NCBI GenBank assembly: GCA_033807695.1
Contig: CM066304.1
Coordinates: forward strand, 4,278,001 to 4,342,000
DNA from: Daedaleopsis sinensis
Taxonomy: Eukaryota; Basidiomycota; Agaricomycetes; Polyporales; Polyporaceae
Direction of reading: 5' to 3'
Length of the DNA: 64,000 nucleotides
The notes below the pieces were generated by a model. The model worked only from the letters and a program-made list of their open reading frames with translations, made no database searches and was not told the DNA's origin. Both the position numbers and the translations under genes were made by a program. Positions 34,956-45,500 of this stretch are shown in pieces; positions within the stretch are counted from its first letter, which is position 1, and each line of letters starts with the position of its first letter.

Positions 34956-36671
34956 ATGAGCCAACAGGTACTGCCCGCTCTCTAGCCCGCAACGTTGCTT
35001 GACTGACGAGTATTACAGCCGAAGTACAACCAAGGTGATACCCGAGCCGAGCGGCAGCCCGCGACAATAACGCCATCCCCAACAACTGCGCCACCCCCAC
35101 GCGACAGCTCGTCGCCATCTGATTTTGAGATGGCACCGTGGTTTGCAAGTGCTATGTCGGCTGAGGCAGAGATGGGTAATGACGGTCAGGCGACTGGTGA
35201 GAGTAGGACCAGCAGGTACGAGTCACACAGGACTGTGAGGTTCGCGATACCCGGCGAACCTCTGGATGCGATCACGGACACGCTGCGACCAGGAGTCCCC
35301 CGACGCCGTGCAGACGTTGCAGACGCTCCGCCCCTCGACCCCCGCTCATTGCCACCGCCCGGCTCCCCATTGATCCTGGCCACTCGCGCTCACCCTCCGC
35401 GACTCGATGCCCGCTCAGCACCCCCGCCGGGCTCTCCGTTGATCCTGGCCACTCGCACTCAACCTTCTCCCCTCGACCCCCGCTCAGTGCCCCCGCCCGG
35501 CTCTCCCCTAGTCCTGGGCAGTCGCGCTCCGTCTCGCGCGCCGCCGTCAGTGCCCCCGCCCGGCTCCCCCTTAGTCCTCGGCCCGCGCGCCCATCCTCAG
35601 TCCCGCGCGCCGCCGTCAGTGCCCCCGCCCGGCTCCCCCTTAGTCCTCGGCCCGCGCGCCCATCCTCAGTCCCGCGCGCCGCCGTCAGTGCCCCTGCCCA
35701 GCTCTCCCCGAGTCCTGGGCACTCGCACTCCGTCCCGCGCGCCGCCATCAGTGCCCCCGCCCGGCTCACCGTTAATCATGCACGCTCGCGCTCGCGCTCC
35801 TACGGCTCCGCCCATGCGACTCCCCGGGCCGCCCGGCTCCGCCTTGAGCGCTCCCGCTGGCCCGAATCCGGTGGCCTCGGGGAACGCCTCCGGCGCGGGC
35901 CCTTCTCGCGCTCCTCCCGTTCCTCCTTTCCCCGGCTCCCCCTTGTTCCTACACACTCGCGCTCGCGCACCTCTGAGTGCGCCACACTCCCGAGACAGGC
36001 CTGGATCACCACTGCGCGAGCACACGAGCGCTGTTGCTCAACCTCTGGCACCGCGCGTTGGAGACCCGCCCGGCTCAACAATGCCCACGCCCGGCTCTCC
36101 ATTGCGACCTACTACATCGACGGCCAGACCAACTGGCTCACCATTTATGTCCGCCATACCCGCGCGGGCTAGAACGCCACTGTTCTTACCTTCACCCTCA
36201 ATGTCGTCCAGTGTGGCAAGTGACATCACTCCCCGGGTGGCCAGGTCTCCGCTGCCTACACCGTCCCCATTCCCCTCTCCTATGCCTACACCGTCCCCAT
36301 TCCCCTCTCCTATGCCTACACCATCCCCATTCTCCTCTCCTATGCCTACGCGCGACGTCACGCCGCAAGGGAGGCTATTCACACCCGACGTTGACGCTGA
36401 CTGGCCGATGGGTGATGCAGGACCGCTGCCAGACCCGCTGCCATGGTCGTCCGCCATAATTGCCAGCAGACCGCTGCCCATGCCGCCGCCGTCACCGCCC
36501 GCTGAAGAGGGCTACCAGAAAGTCATCTTTACAGAATTAGACGGTGAGCATTGGATGGGTTACAATGATTGGCTAGTTAGGGCGTCCGGAAAGAACTGGG
36601 TAGCCCCCGAGGACGAGTCAGAACATGAGGACGATTCAGAGCAACGGTATAGCGACCTAGAGCAGTCTTAG
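34956..36671 (+). CDS. Proline-rich tandem-repeat protein (element A)
   Basis: Two exons, 34956-34967 and 35019-36671 (51-bp intron), about 554 aa. After MSQQPKYNQGDTRAERQ and an acidic stretch, the centre is a tandem array of about 22-residue units of the form SVPPPGSPLVLGPRAHP (residues about 105-330), then looser S/P repeats and PSPFPSPMPT units near 36270-36340. The C-terminus is a short, different, conserved-looking module: EEGYQKVIFTELDGEHWMGY and NDWLVRASGKNWV, then an acidic tail. No domain is recognised. Repeats of this kind suggest a disordered, possibly structural or phase-separating protein. No counterpart is visible in element B inside the window, though it could lie beyond 64000. 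Codon and CCCGG word use match the rest of element A. Confidence 0.65.
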
Positions 36672-37984
36672 CATACAGATAGGGGGGCCAATATTAGTCT
36701 TGCATATTAAACGTGTGATTGCGTCTCATTGTATCTACAAGTGCGATCCGAATGCCATGCTGACAATGTATCAGGCCTCGATCCGTGCACTTTAGTGGAT
36801 ACAACCGGACCTGCGATCCGGGCGGTCGCATGGGCACATCATGGAGTACGATCCGGACAGTACGGAGATAATATGTTCCCGCTATATCCGGGCAGTAGCT
36901 TCGGTCCAGTATCTGCCGGATTTTGTATCCATGATGCTGCAGAAGTGGTTGTTCGTGTTGTCGCCGTGACCCCGGGAATACGGTCCTCACATTTGTATGG
37001 CTCAGATCAAGCGGTCAAAGCTCTCTGGAAACCTGGCAGACATGCGATCGGAATACCATACTGAAACTAAATCCGCCTTCGATCCGTGTACTGGACTGCG
37101 GACATTGTGCCGTTCGATCGCGCAACGCGGTAGCGTACAGCCGAGCGTGCGATCCGGGCAGGCTAACGAGGATAACGTGAGGTGTGATCCGGTCAGCGCG
37201 ATATCAATATGCGCACATCGGATCCGGGGAGTAGCCTTGGTAAAGCAACAGCCGGATTCTATAATCATTGTCCGCATCAAGTAGCCGTTGTTTGTGTTGT
37301 CACCATGAGCCTGCCCGCTACATTGATGGGATCACACCGCTGCATGGCTCAGAGTAGTTGGTGAATACAGAATGGTAAATGGGCTATTCTAAATATCCCG
37401 AATCATGTCCTGGTCCGGATCATGCTCCTTGCAAACAATACAAATGAGTGACACTGTTCTAGTCAGCCGGAGTCAGCCGGGTTGATACAAATGTCTGCAA
37501 GTGGGGCACATAACTGTGTTTATTGCATGACCAACACTTTCTACTTGCATAGGCCACTCACGAGCGCCGATGAGTTTAGGGAAAGTTGGCGAGAGGCAGC
37601 CCGATCGGACTACTGCAGTGTAGACAATGCAGCGTCCGATCCGGGCGGCGTACCGGTTATATACGTAACCCGATCGGATGTGTCGACTGAGGATACAGCC
37701 CATGACATTAAAGTTCCCATACTTACTGCCCGACCGGATCGTACGAAACCCCATAGTTACTAGCGACCCGGACCCGGCCGGATCGCGCTTAGTCCGCGGG
37801 GTTAACAGTCCGGCCGGGCGTTGATCCTCCACGGACTTACTGGCCCGGCCGGGATCCTATGTATGCCTGGTAGATGGTCCTGAATGTACTGCCGCCCCTG
37901 TACCTGGTGAGAGGCATAGGATTGGACCTGCTAAAGAGAGCATATAAACTTTTACAAAGCATTACTGCTCAAGGGGAACGGGAG
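36672..37984. other. Right subterminal zone of element A, degenerate GATCCGG repeats
   Basis: No gene. It contains scattered degenerate units with TGCGATCCGGGCGG (about 36812), TACGATCCGGACAG (about 36847), TGCGATCCGGGCAGG (about 37149), CGGATCCGGGGAG (about 37219) and GTCCGATCCGGGCGGC (about 37635). CCCGATCGGACTAC (about 37600) and CCCGATCGGATGTG (about 37670) echo the left side at 19235-19340. From about 37780 the words shift to CCGGCCGGG, the start of the next satellite, so the A/B boundary is near 37870-37980. Confidence 0.55.
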
Positions 37985-38815
37985 GAGAGGATACCGGCCG
38001 GGGCGGTAGTTGTGTCTACGCTCCCGCCCGGCCGGGGCTGTTGAACGTTCAGTCTCCTGGCACACGCACGCGTGCACGGACCGGCTCGTAGCTGTTACTG
38101 CAGCCCTGCAGCACCGGACGGACTCGGCTACCCGCTCCGCGGAGCTCTAGCAGACGATCTGAAAATTGTGTCAGTGAGGAGACGGGGTCCCGGCCGGGGC
38201 GGTAGTTGTGTCTACGCTCCCGCCCGGCCGGGGCTGTTGAACGTTCAGTCTCCTGGCACACGCACGCGTGCACGGACCTGCTCGTAGCTGTTTCTGCAGC
38301 CCTGCAGCACCGGACGGACTCGGCTACCCGCTCCGCGGAGCTCTAGCAGACGATCTGAAAATTGTGTCAGTGAGGAGACGGGGTCCCGGCCGGGGCACTG
38401 GTTCCATGTACGCTCCCGCCCGGCCGGGGCTGTTGAATGTTCAGTCTCCTGGCACACGCACGCGTGCACGGACCTGCTCGTAGCTGTTTCTGCAGCCCTG
38501 CACCACCGGACGGACTCGGCTACCCGCTCCGCGGAGCTCTAGCAGACGATCTGAAAATTGTGTCAGTGAGGAGACGGGGTCCCGGCCGGGGCGGTAGTGG
38601 TGTCTACGCTCCCGCCCGGCCGGGGCTGTTGAACGTTCAGTCTCCTGGCACACGCACGCGTGCACGGACCGGCTCGTAGCTGTTACTGCAGCCCTGCACC
38701 ACCGGACGGACTCGGCTACCCGCTCCGCGGAGCTCTAGCAGACGATCTGAAAATTGTGTCAGTGAGGAGACGGGGTCCCGGCCGGGGCGGTAGTTGTGTC
38801 TACGCTCCCGCCCGG
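37985..38815. repeat. Satellite of about 196-bp units, left block
   Basis: Four-plus tandem units. Each has GTCCCGGCCGGGGC, a short variable word (GGTAGTTGTGTCTACG or CACTGGTTCCATGTACG), CTCCCGCCCGGCCGGG, GTTCAGTCTCCTGGCACAC, CACGCGTGCACGGAC, then CTCCGCGGAGCTCTAGC and ATCTGAAAATTGTGTCAG. The array is cut at 38815 by the Gypsy element and resumes at 51508. The palindrome CTCCGCGGAG is also frequent in the body of element B. Confidence 0.9.
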
Positions 38816-39722
38816 TGATGAGCCTCAGGACCAGCTAAGCCCCGGAAACACCACGCAGCCCATCACTATTCGCGCCCGTCAGACAATTCACGCAGTATGA
38901 AGACGAGCGGCTTCACAAGGAAGGCGAGCGACTACCGAAGGAGCGAGTACGGAGACATGCCATTCCAAGGGTCGAAGGAGCCGATGCCGAGCTGCCGGCG
39001 GCTGACCGAGGTCGCCAGAGCTCTAGCCAGGACAGAGGAGGCGATCGATCGAGGGTCTGGTCTAGGCGACCGCCACGGAGTCCAGCAATTGGTACGAAGG
39101 TCGTCGGAAGAGGCACGGAAGACAAGGGAGTGAGGGGGACGGCCTTCCGAGGCCTATGAAGACGGGCGGATGGACTTCAGACGCGATCACGTGGTGACGC
39201 GCCACAAGACTAAGCGCTCTCGTGACCGCGGATGCAAGTCGAGCGGCGACGTGATAGGCTCGGTGCAAACACCTACCTAACCACCGGAGTGCGCCGTAGG
39301 GGTTCAGGAGAGGAGGATCGCGACGTGAGCGTGGGAGGAGCAGGGTTTCCTATGATTGGACGATTGGTAGGATAGTTGTAGTTTATTTGGTGACGATTTG
39401 TACAGTATATAAGCCAGCGGGATTGCGGCCCAGCAAAGCAGCGCAGTAGCTCCAGCGATCGAGTCCGAGTCCAAGAATCATCTAGGCGACCCTCAATTGA
39501 AGACCGTCCGTCTTCAAACCTCCTCTTGCAGACTAGCCTCACCCACGGAAGTTGCTTGACTTCCACCTGAAGTTGCTCAACTTCCCTGTCTATCGTCGAC
39601 GGGCTACGTGAAGAAGAGCGACTACACCGGGAACCTGTCCTCCACCTCGCACCCTACTAGGTAGCTGATCTCGTGCTCGTTTGGGTGTGTGTTTCGCCCA
39701 GCGACCCAGAGTTACCCCATCA
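38816..39722 (+). repeat. 5' LTR of the Gypsy element
   Basis: 907 bp, TGATGAGCC to CCCCATCA. It has a TATA-like ATATAAGCC near 39408 that could start the transcript. Small frames inside it repeat exactly in the 3' LTR and are not genes. Confidence 0.92.
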
Positions 39723-42571
39723 TTCTGGAGCCCACCGCGAGGGGTACAAGAACAGTCTCCACCGGTTCCGGCTCAAGAATCCCACGTTTGCGGCCGACGC
39801 GGAGCGAACGTATCCGTCGCCTCCATCGACAAACCGAACAGGCTTTAGAGGAAATCGAAGCAGAAGACCCCGAGAGAGCAGAGCAGATCACTACCGTTAT
39901 CGAGAACAACTTCGCGGTTTTCGCAGACTCTCCGCTTACCGAACTAGAGGACGCTTCCGAAGACGAGCAGAAGGACATTGAAGTTCCGGACCATCCGTTC
40001 CTGACTTCAGAATCAATTAGTAACCCAAGACCTACGCTATCACATACCGCAGGGGCCTTCAACCTACCTAGGAACCCCCTTCCTTCCCTGCTAGCCTACG
40101 CCGCTCAAATATTACCTACGGCTCTACCACCCGTAGTACCACCTACAATCCATTCAATGGCTAGCGCAGATCTATCGAAACTACCGTTGCGTACGGAAAG
40201 GAGTGCGCCCCAATTCGATGAGGAATCTAAGGACACCGTCGAGCGGTACTTTGACGACCTTGCCCGACTTCTGAAGAAACATAGCATCACTGATGAACAA
40301 GCTTGCAAGGCGGCGGCGGTCGACTACATACCAGCGGGAGTCGCCAAGCGATGGAAGTCCCTGCCGACGTTCTCGGACACCCAGAAGACGTATGAAGAAT
40401 TCAAGACGGAGGTTCTATCCTTCTACCTCGGGACGGATGCCCAGTACACCTGGACACTGCGAGAATACAATGAAGTCATCGGGGAAGCCGTACGTACGGG
40501 GATATCCAGCCTCGAAACCTACATGAAGTTCTACGGCAAATTCTATCCCATCTACCGGTACTTGCATGCGAAGACCGAGCCAGAGCTAACGGAGCGCGAC
40601 GCGTCGACAGCCTTGCTACGGCTAGTTCCTATGCAGTACACAATGGCGGTATCCGCGCGGTTAGCACACCAGGTGCCTGCCAAACACAAAGAAGAAGCTT
40701 ACACGGTCGCGCAAGTTCATGAAGCAATTTCCTATTGTCTGGCGGACGGAGGCCCGTTCGGCGGGATCGGAAGTTGGTCAACTGCGACGTCCGGTAACCT
40801 CGCTCGAGTCAATCCTCCGGCTCCAGCCATGGCCTCCACGGTTACGGTGAAAACCGAGCCGGATCTATCGGCCTTCAAGCGGGAGATGATCTCCATGATG
40901 AGTTCGACCATGCGCGACTTCGTGAGCCAGCAGAGGATGCAAGCCACGCAACCACCGCAACAAGGGGAACAATACCCTCCACCACCACAACCTCCCCAGG
41001 GAAGGTACCAGCAGCAGCAAGGGGGCCTATACGGACGTAATCCACCCGCTAACGACGAATGCATCTACTGTGGCCTACCGGGATGTCGGTTGAAGACGTG
41101 CCCGAAAGTCGCAGAGGACATGACGGCGGGACTCATCCGGAAGGACGTATACGACAAAATCATCCTACCAGGAGGCGGTGTGATCCCTCGTAGTCTGCCA
41201 GGGAACTGTATGCGCGATAGAGTCAATGCTTGGCACGAAAAGAACCCAAACCAACGAGCGCGAGGAACCATGAGCAACATCTATCAGTTCGAGATGCAGG
41301 AAGACGAGCGTACCTTGGAAGAGGAGTTAGAAGTCCTCATGCACAAGGCAAACATGGTTAAAGAGCGCATGAACACTCGCTCGGGACGGCAGGTTTTTGA
41401 TGGAGTCGAGCTAGAGACGCGGCCTCGACGTATTACGCGCAACTCGGAGAAAGGGAGGGACGACACGCGGGCAGGGACGCCCGAGCGTGATCAGCCGCCT
41501 CACCAGCCGACGAGAGAGAAGGGGAAGGAGAAGGAGAAGCACGTTACCTGGGACACGAGGGCAAAAGAGCCTGAAGAGACCTTCCATCCCTATGCGCCAA
41601 CTGTGGTACCCAGAGGCCAGGAACTGCCGAAGAAGGACGAACCACCGGTCAGAAGGACCGCAGCGATCATCGACCCGACCGCGGAAGAAAGAGTCTTCAA
41701 CCGAAGCTTCGGAGACAACCAGAGTATCACCGTGTCACCAGCCGAGCTACTCAGTATTTCTCCAGGACTCAGGAAGCGAGTGCATGAGGCCACAGCTCTC
41801 AGGCGAACGCAAGTCAGAGACGAGCAACCGCAGGAAGTGACCAACCGGGAAGGCGAGCGGCCTCGGAACAAGGTACTAGTGACCGAAGTCGCTGAAGACG
41901 AAGACTTCCTGGAAGACAACCTCCAGACAGCAGGAAGTTCATCCTCAGGGACTGGAAGGCCGACGCTTGGATCCTTTGCATTTGTAGACCTGGACTATGA
42001 AGGCAGCGAGGACGAGGACGAGGAGCCAAAGTCGCACAATGCACCGTATGTAGCTCCGGGACAAGGCTATCCTGCGAGCAGTCGGCGGAAGTCAACCATC
42101 GTAGCCTCGGAATCGGAGAAGCTGAGGTCGCTGTTCACCTGGGTAGCTCGAACGGACACGCCGACCGAGTGTACACTCGACGATGGGTCCCAGATCGTCG
42201 GTATAAACGACCAAATCGCTTATGCGTTGAAGATCCCCTACGATCCTACCAAGCGAAGGAGGATGATCAGCGCAAATGGGACGGTCGACATGACACTCGG
42301 TCTAGCAAAGAACGTGCCTGTGGAATTAGGTGGCGGGATCGTGGTCTACCTCCAGATGCATGTGGTGAAGGCAGCGCCTTACCAGATCCTCCTAGGAAGG
42401 CCGTTCATGACGGTGATGCGTGCGAGGTCGAGCAACTCTATGGATGGACAATTGTCAATTACCGTCACTTGCCCTAACTCGAACCGCGAACTGACGCTAC
42501 CGACCTACGCGCATGGAGACTCTCCGAGTTATGGACTCAGAGTCGAGGGTTTTCGGGCTTCGAGGATCTGA
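39689..42571 (+). CDS. Gag-protease polyprotein of the Gypsy element
   Basis: Open frame of 960 codons from 39689, inside the LTR end. The first ATG in frame is at 40157 (MASADLSKLPLRTE), so either translation starts there or the 5' part is made by splicing or non-AUG initiation. The capsid region runs over residues about 160-360 (RYFDDLARLLKKHSITDEQ, KTYEEFKTEVLSFYLG). A Cys-only zinc knuckle variant, CIYCGLPGCRLKTC (C-x2-C-x4-C-x4-C), follows. A long charged linker leads to an aspartic-protease domain with CTLDDGSQIVGI (DDG in place of D-S/T-G) and ILLGRPF. The stop codon overlaps the pol start. Role: particle formation and polyprotein cleavage. Confidence 0.85.
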   Translation: MFRPATQSYPIILEPTARGTRTVSTGSGSRIPRLRPTRSERIRRLHRQTEQALEEIEAEDPERAEQITTVIENNFAVFADSPLTELEDASEDEQKDIEVPDHPFLTSESISNPRPTLSHTAGAFNLPRNPLPSLLAYAAQILPTALPPVVPPTIHSMASADLSKLPLRTERSAPQFDEESKDTVERYFDDLARLLKKHSITDEQACKAAAVDYIPAGVAKRWKSLPTFSDTQKTYEEFKTEVLSFYLGTDAQYTWTLREYNEVIGEAVRTGISSLETYMKFYGKFYPIYRYLHAKTEPELTERDASTALLRLVPMQYTMAVSARLAHQVPAKHKEEAYTVAQVHEAISYCLADGGPFGGIGSWSTATSGNLARVNPPAPAMASTVTVKTEPDLSAFKREMISMMSSTMRDFVSQQRMQATQPPQQGEQYPPPPQPPQGRYQQQQGGLYGRNPPANDECIYCGLPGCRLKTCPKVAEDMTAGLIRKDVYDKIILPGGGVIPRSLPGNCMRDRVNAWHEKNPNQRARGTMSNIYQFEMQEDERTLEEELEVLMHKANMVKERMNTRSGRQVFDGVELETRPRRITRNSEKGRDDTRAGTPERDQPPHQPTREKGKEKEKHVTWDTRAKEPEETFHPYAPTVVPRGQELPKKDEPPVRRTAAIIDPTAEERVFNRSFGDNQSITVSPAELLSISPGLRKRVHEATALRRTQVRDEQPQEVTNREGERPRNKVLVTEVAEDEDFLEDNLQTAGSSSSGTGRPTLGSFAFVDLDYEGSEDEDEEPKSHNAPYVAPGQGYPASSRRKSTIVASESEKLRSLFTWVARTDTPTECTLDDGSQIVGINDQIAYALKIPYDPTKRRRMISANGTVDMTLGLAKNVPVELGGGIVVYLQMHVVKAAPYQILLGRPFMTVMRARSSNSMDGQLSITVTCPNSNRELTLPTYAHGDSPSYGLRVEGFRASRI
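39726..39742 (+). other. Primer-binding site of the Gypsy element
   Basis: TGGAGCCCACCGCGAGG begins three bases after the LTR. The leading TGG would pair with a tRNA CCA end. The primer tRNA is not identified. Confidence 0.6.
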
Positions 42572-45500
42572 TGAACAGTCAGGGAGAGGTCGCTCTCGTC
42601 CTCGACTATGACGCAAGAACGGGTCAAGTTTTCACGACGGCGTACAAGGACTTAGAAAACCTAGAAAATTCCACAATTCAGTCAGCATATCTATCGGCCT
42701 GTGACGACTCCGAGACAAAGCAGAAAATCAAAACCATGTTCTCGAAAGTACCGATCCAGGAATCGGAAGGGGATAGAATGCGGAGCCGACAACCACATCG
42801 CGAAGTCGACCGAGCCCTCTTCCGAGGACGAGCACTCCCAGTATACGCTACGAAAACCAGAGGCAGAAGAGCAGTCAGAACCCGGTCTAGGTCCAGCGAA
42901 GCAGCAAGAGCGAGCGAGAAATCCGAGCCGAGCGAGCAAGAACAAGAGGCGGAAGGCGAGCAACTTCCAGAAGACGACGAGCGGCAAGCAGCCACCGAGG
43001 ACCCCGAGAGCGTACGCAGCTACGTGAAATCGAAGAAAAAGTACAAGCCAGTGGATAAGAAAGTACGACCAGTGATTGGGGAGCTTCCAAAGCAATACAG
43101 AATTGTACGGGAGATAATCGGCGACCCTCTCGAAGGGATGAAGCCGCTTGACCTCAATCCAAAGCCTTTTGAACCAACTGGGCGGTACACAGCTGAACGA
43201 CGCGAGAAGCTCCACAAAGTCAATGCTCACCTATCAGAAGAAGAGCTAGCATTGCTAGACGACATGATGTGCAAACAGGAGCAGGGTTTCGCTTGGGAAG
43301 ACAGCGAGCGTGGCCACTTCAGGACGGACATGTTCCCACCAGTGAAGTTTGCGGTTGTGCCTCACACTCCGTGGATTGAAACGAATTTCCCCATTCCACC
43401 CGGAACCTACCGACAAATCTGTGAGATCATGAAGAAGAAAATAGAATCAGGCGTATACGAACCCTCAAATGCGTCTTACCGATCCAGGTGGTTCTGTGTG
43501 CTGAAGAAGGACGGGGGTCTGAGGATCGTCCATAGTCTGGAGCCGCTCAACAGAGTCTCTATTCAACACAGCGGTGTACCACCGATACCCGACCACATGG
43601 CAGAACGCTTTGCAGGGCGTGCGTGCGGGACGACCTTGGATCTATACGTTGGATACGACGAGAGGATCCTGGACGAAGAGTCGCGCGACCTCACGACCTT
43701 CCAAACGCCTTTCGGAGCCATGCGACTGACGACGCTACCAATGGGATGGACAAATTCAGTACCCATCTTCCACGACGACGTGACCTACATATTGCAGCCT
43801 GAAATTCCGGATACGACGATTCCCTACATCGACGACGTACCTGTCATTGGACCGGAGTCTTCCTACGAACGGGAAGATGGTTCTTTCGAGTGTATGAAGG
43901 GGAATCCAGGCATCAGGAGGTACATCTGGGAGCACATGCAAGACGTCAACAGGATTGTACAGCGGATGAAACATGCGGGAGGTACCTTCTCGGGCAAGAA
44001 GTTCGTCTGCGCGGCGCGCGACTTCGTAGCGGTGGGACATCGATGCACACCGGAAGGCCGTCTTCCAGAGAGAGGTTGCGTGGATGCGGTACTCAAATGG
44101 GGACCGTGTAAAAATGTTTCCGAAGTACGGTCGTTCTTGGGAACGGTAGGCGTTGGGAGGATCTTCATCAAGAACTTCGGGAAGAAGGCCGCGCCATTAG
44201 TCAAGCTCACGCGGAAGGACGTACCGTTCGAATGGGGAGAGGAACAGGACAAGGCCATGGAGGATCTAAAGACAGCATTAATGGAATCCCCGGCCTTGAA
44301 GTCGATCAACTACGAGTCGAAGGCCCCGGTAATTCTAGCGGTGGACACCTCTTATATCGCGGTCGGCTACCAGCTGTGTCAAGAGGATCCGGAAGACCCG
44401 CGGAAACGATACTACAACCGCTTTGGATCCATTACCTTGAACGAAAGGGAAGCCAGATTCTCGCAACCGAAGCTCGAGCTATATGGTCTGTACCGAGCAT
44501 TGAAGGCGCTCCGCTTCTGGCTGGTCGGTGTACGAAACCTAATAGTAGAAATGGATGCGACATCTACGAAAGCCATGATCCAGAATCCGGATGTCGCGCC
44601 GAATGCAGTCATGAATAGGTGGATCATTAGCATCAATATGTTCCACTTCGAAATGCGTCACGTACCTGGAATCTCCCATGGACCGGACGGTCTCAGCCGA
44701 CGACCTGCGCAGCCTGAAGACGAACCAGAAGAAGCAGACAACGGAGAATTCGATGACTGGGTGGACAACATGTACGGCTTTACACACCTCATAAATCCAC
44801 CTCCACACTTGGGAGACGCTCCTCTACAACACGAGGTTAAGCGGAAAACGAGCAACTTCAAGACGGAAGCGATGGGCTTCAGTGCGCTCATGCAGCAGAC
44901 AAGCGGGACGGCGGGCAAGCTACCGGACATTCCAGAAATTGACTACGCAATCGTACCGCGCACGGTGGTTGCCCAGAAGTTTGACCACAGAATAGCGAAC
45001 GTCTACGAATTTCTGTGCACCAAGAGAAGACCGAAGCTGGTGCAGAAGGAGCTCGATGCGTTCGTAAAATACGCAGGACAATTCTTCGTGAAGGATGGCC
45101 GACTATGGAAGATAGCGAAGAATGGGAACCACAGGAGAGTACTACCCCCAGATCTACGAGCGAAAGCGTTCGTGAGCATGCACGACTTCATAGGACACAG
45201 AGGCGTACAGGCGACAATCTCCTTCGTGGCCGAACGGTTCTGGTGGCCAGAAATGAAGGCGGATGTGGCCTGGTATGTGAGAAGCTGCCACCAATGTCAA
45301 ATTCGACAAACTACGCGGATCTACATACCACCTTCAGTTTCCTATCCTGCGGCGCCGTTCGTACGAGTTCACGTCGACTCTATGGACATGCCTGGCTCGT
45401 ACAAGCACTTCTTCCATGCGAGGTGTGCAACCACAAGTTATGCTGAAGGGCGGGCAAGTACAGTCCAAACAGCGAAGGCGGTCGGCGACTGGATCTATCA

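Larger units (their letters stand above)
19190..37870. mobile_element. KDZ transposon A with TET/JBP and nuclear-protein cargo
   Basis: Large DNA transposon unit inferred from its gene content: small W-rich gene (+), KDZ transposase with CxC2 (-), TET/JBP dioxygenase (-), HMG-box-like protein (+), Zn-cluster protein (-) and proline-rich repeat protein (+). Boundaries are estimates, set by CCGATCGGA-type motifs shared by 19200-19345 and 37600-37760. I found no clear terminal inverted repeat or target-site duplication. The coding core 20909-36671 is secure. Association of TET/JBP genes with KDZ transposons in basidiomycetes is established; the remaining cargo set and the leading tandem array are described here from sequence only. 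Confidence 0.7.

Noticed and set aside
19190..37870. Terminal inverted repeats for element A
   Set aside because: Shared words at the two ends are in direct, not inverted, orientation, and I could not find a matched inverted pair by eye.
38897..39566. Small frames inside the Gypsy LTRs
   Set aside because: They recur identically in both LTRs and have no recognisable domain.
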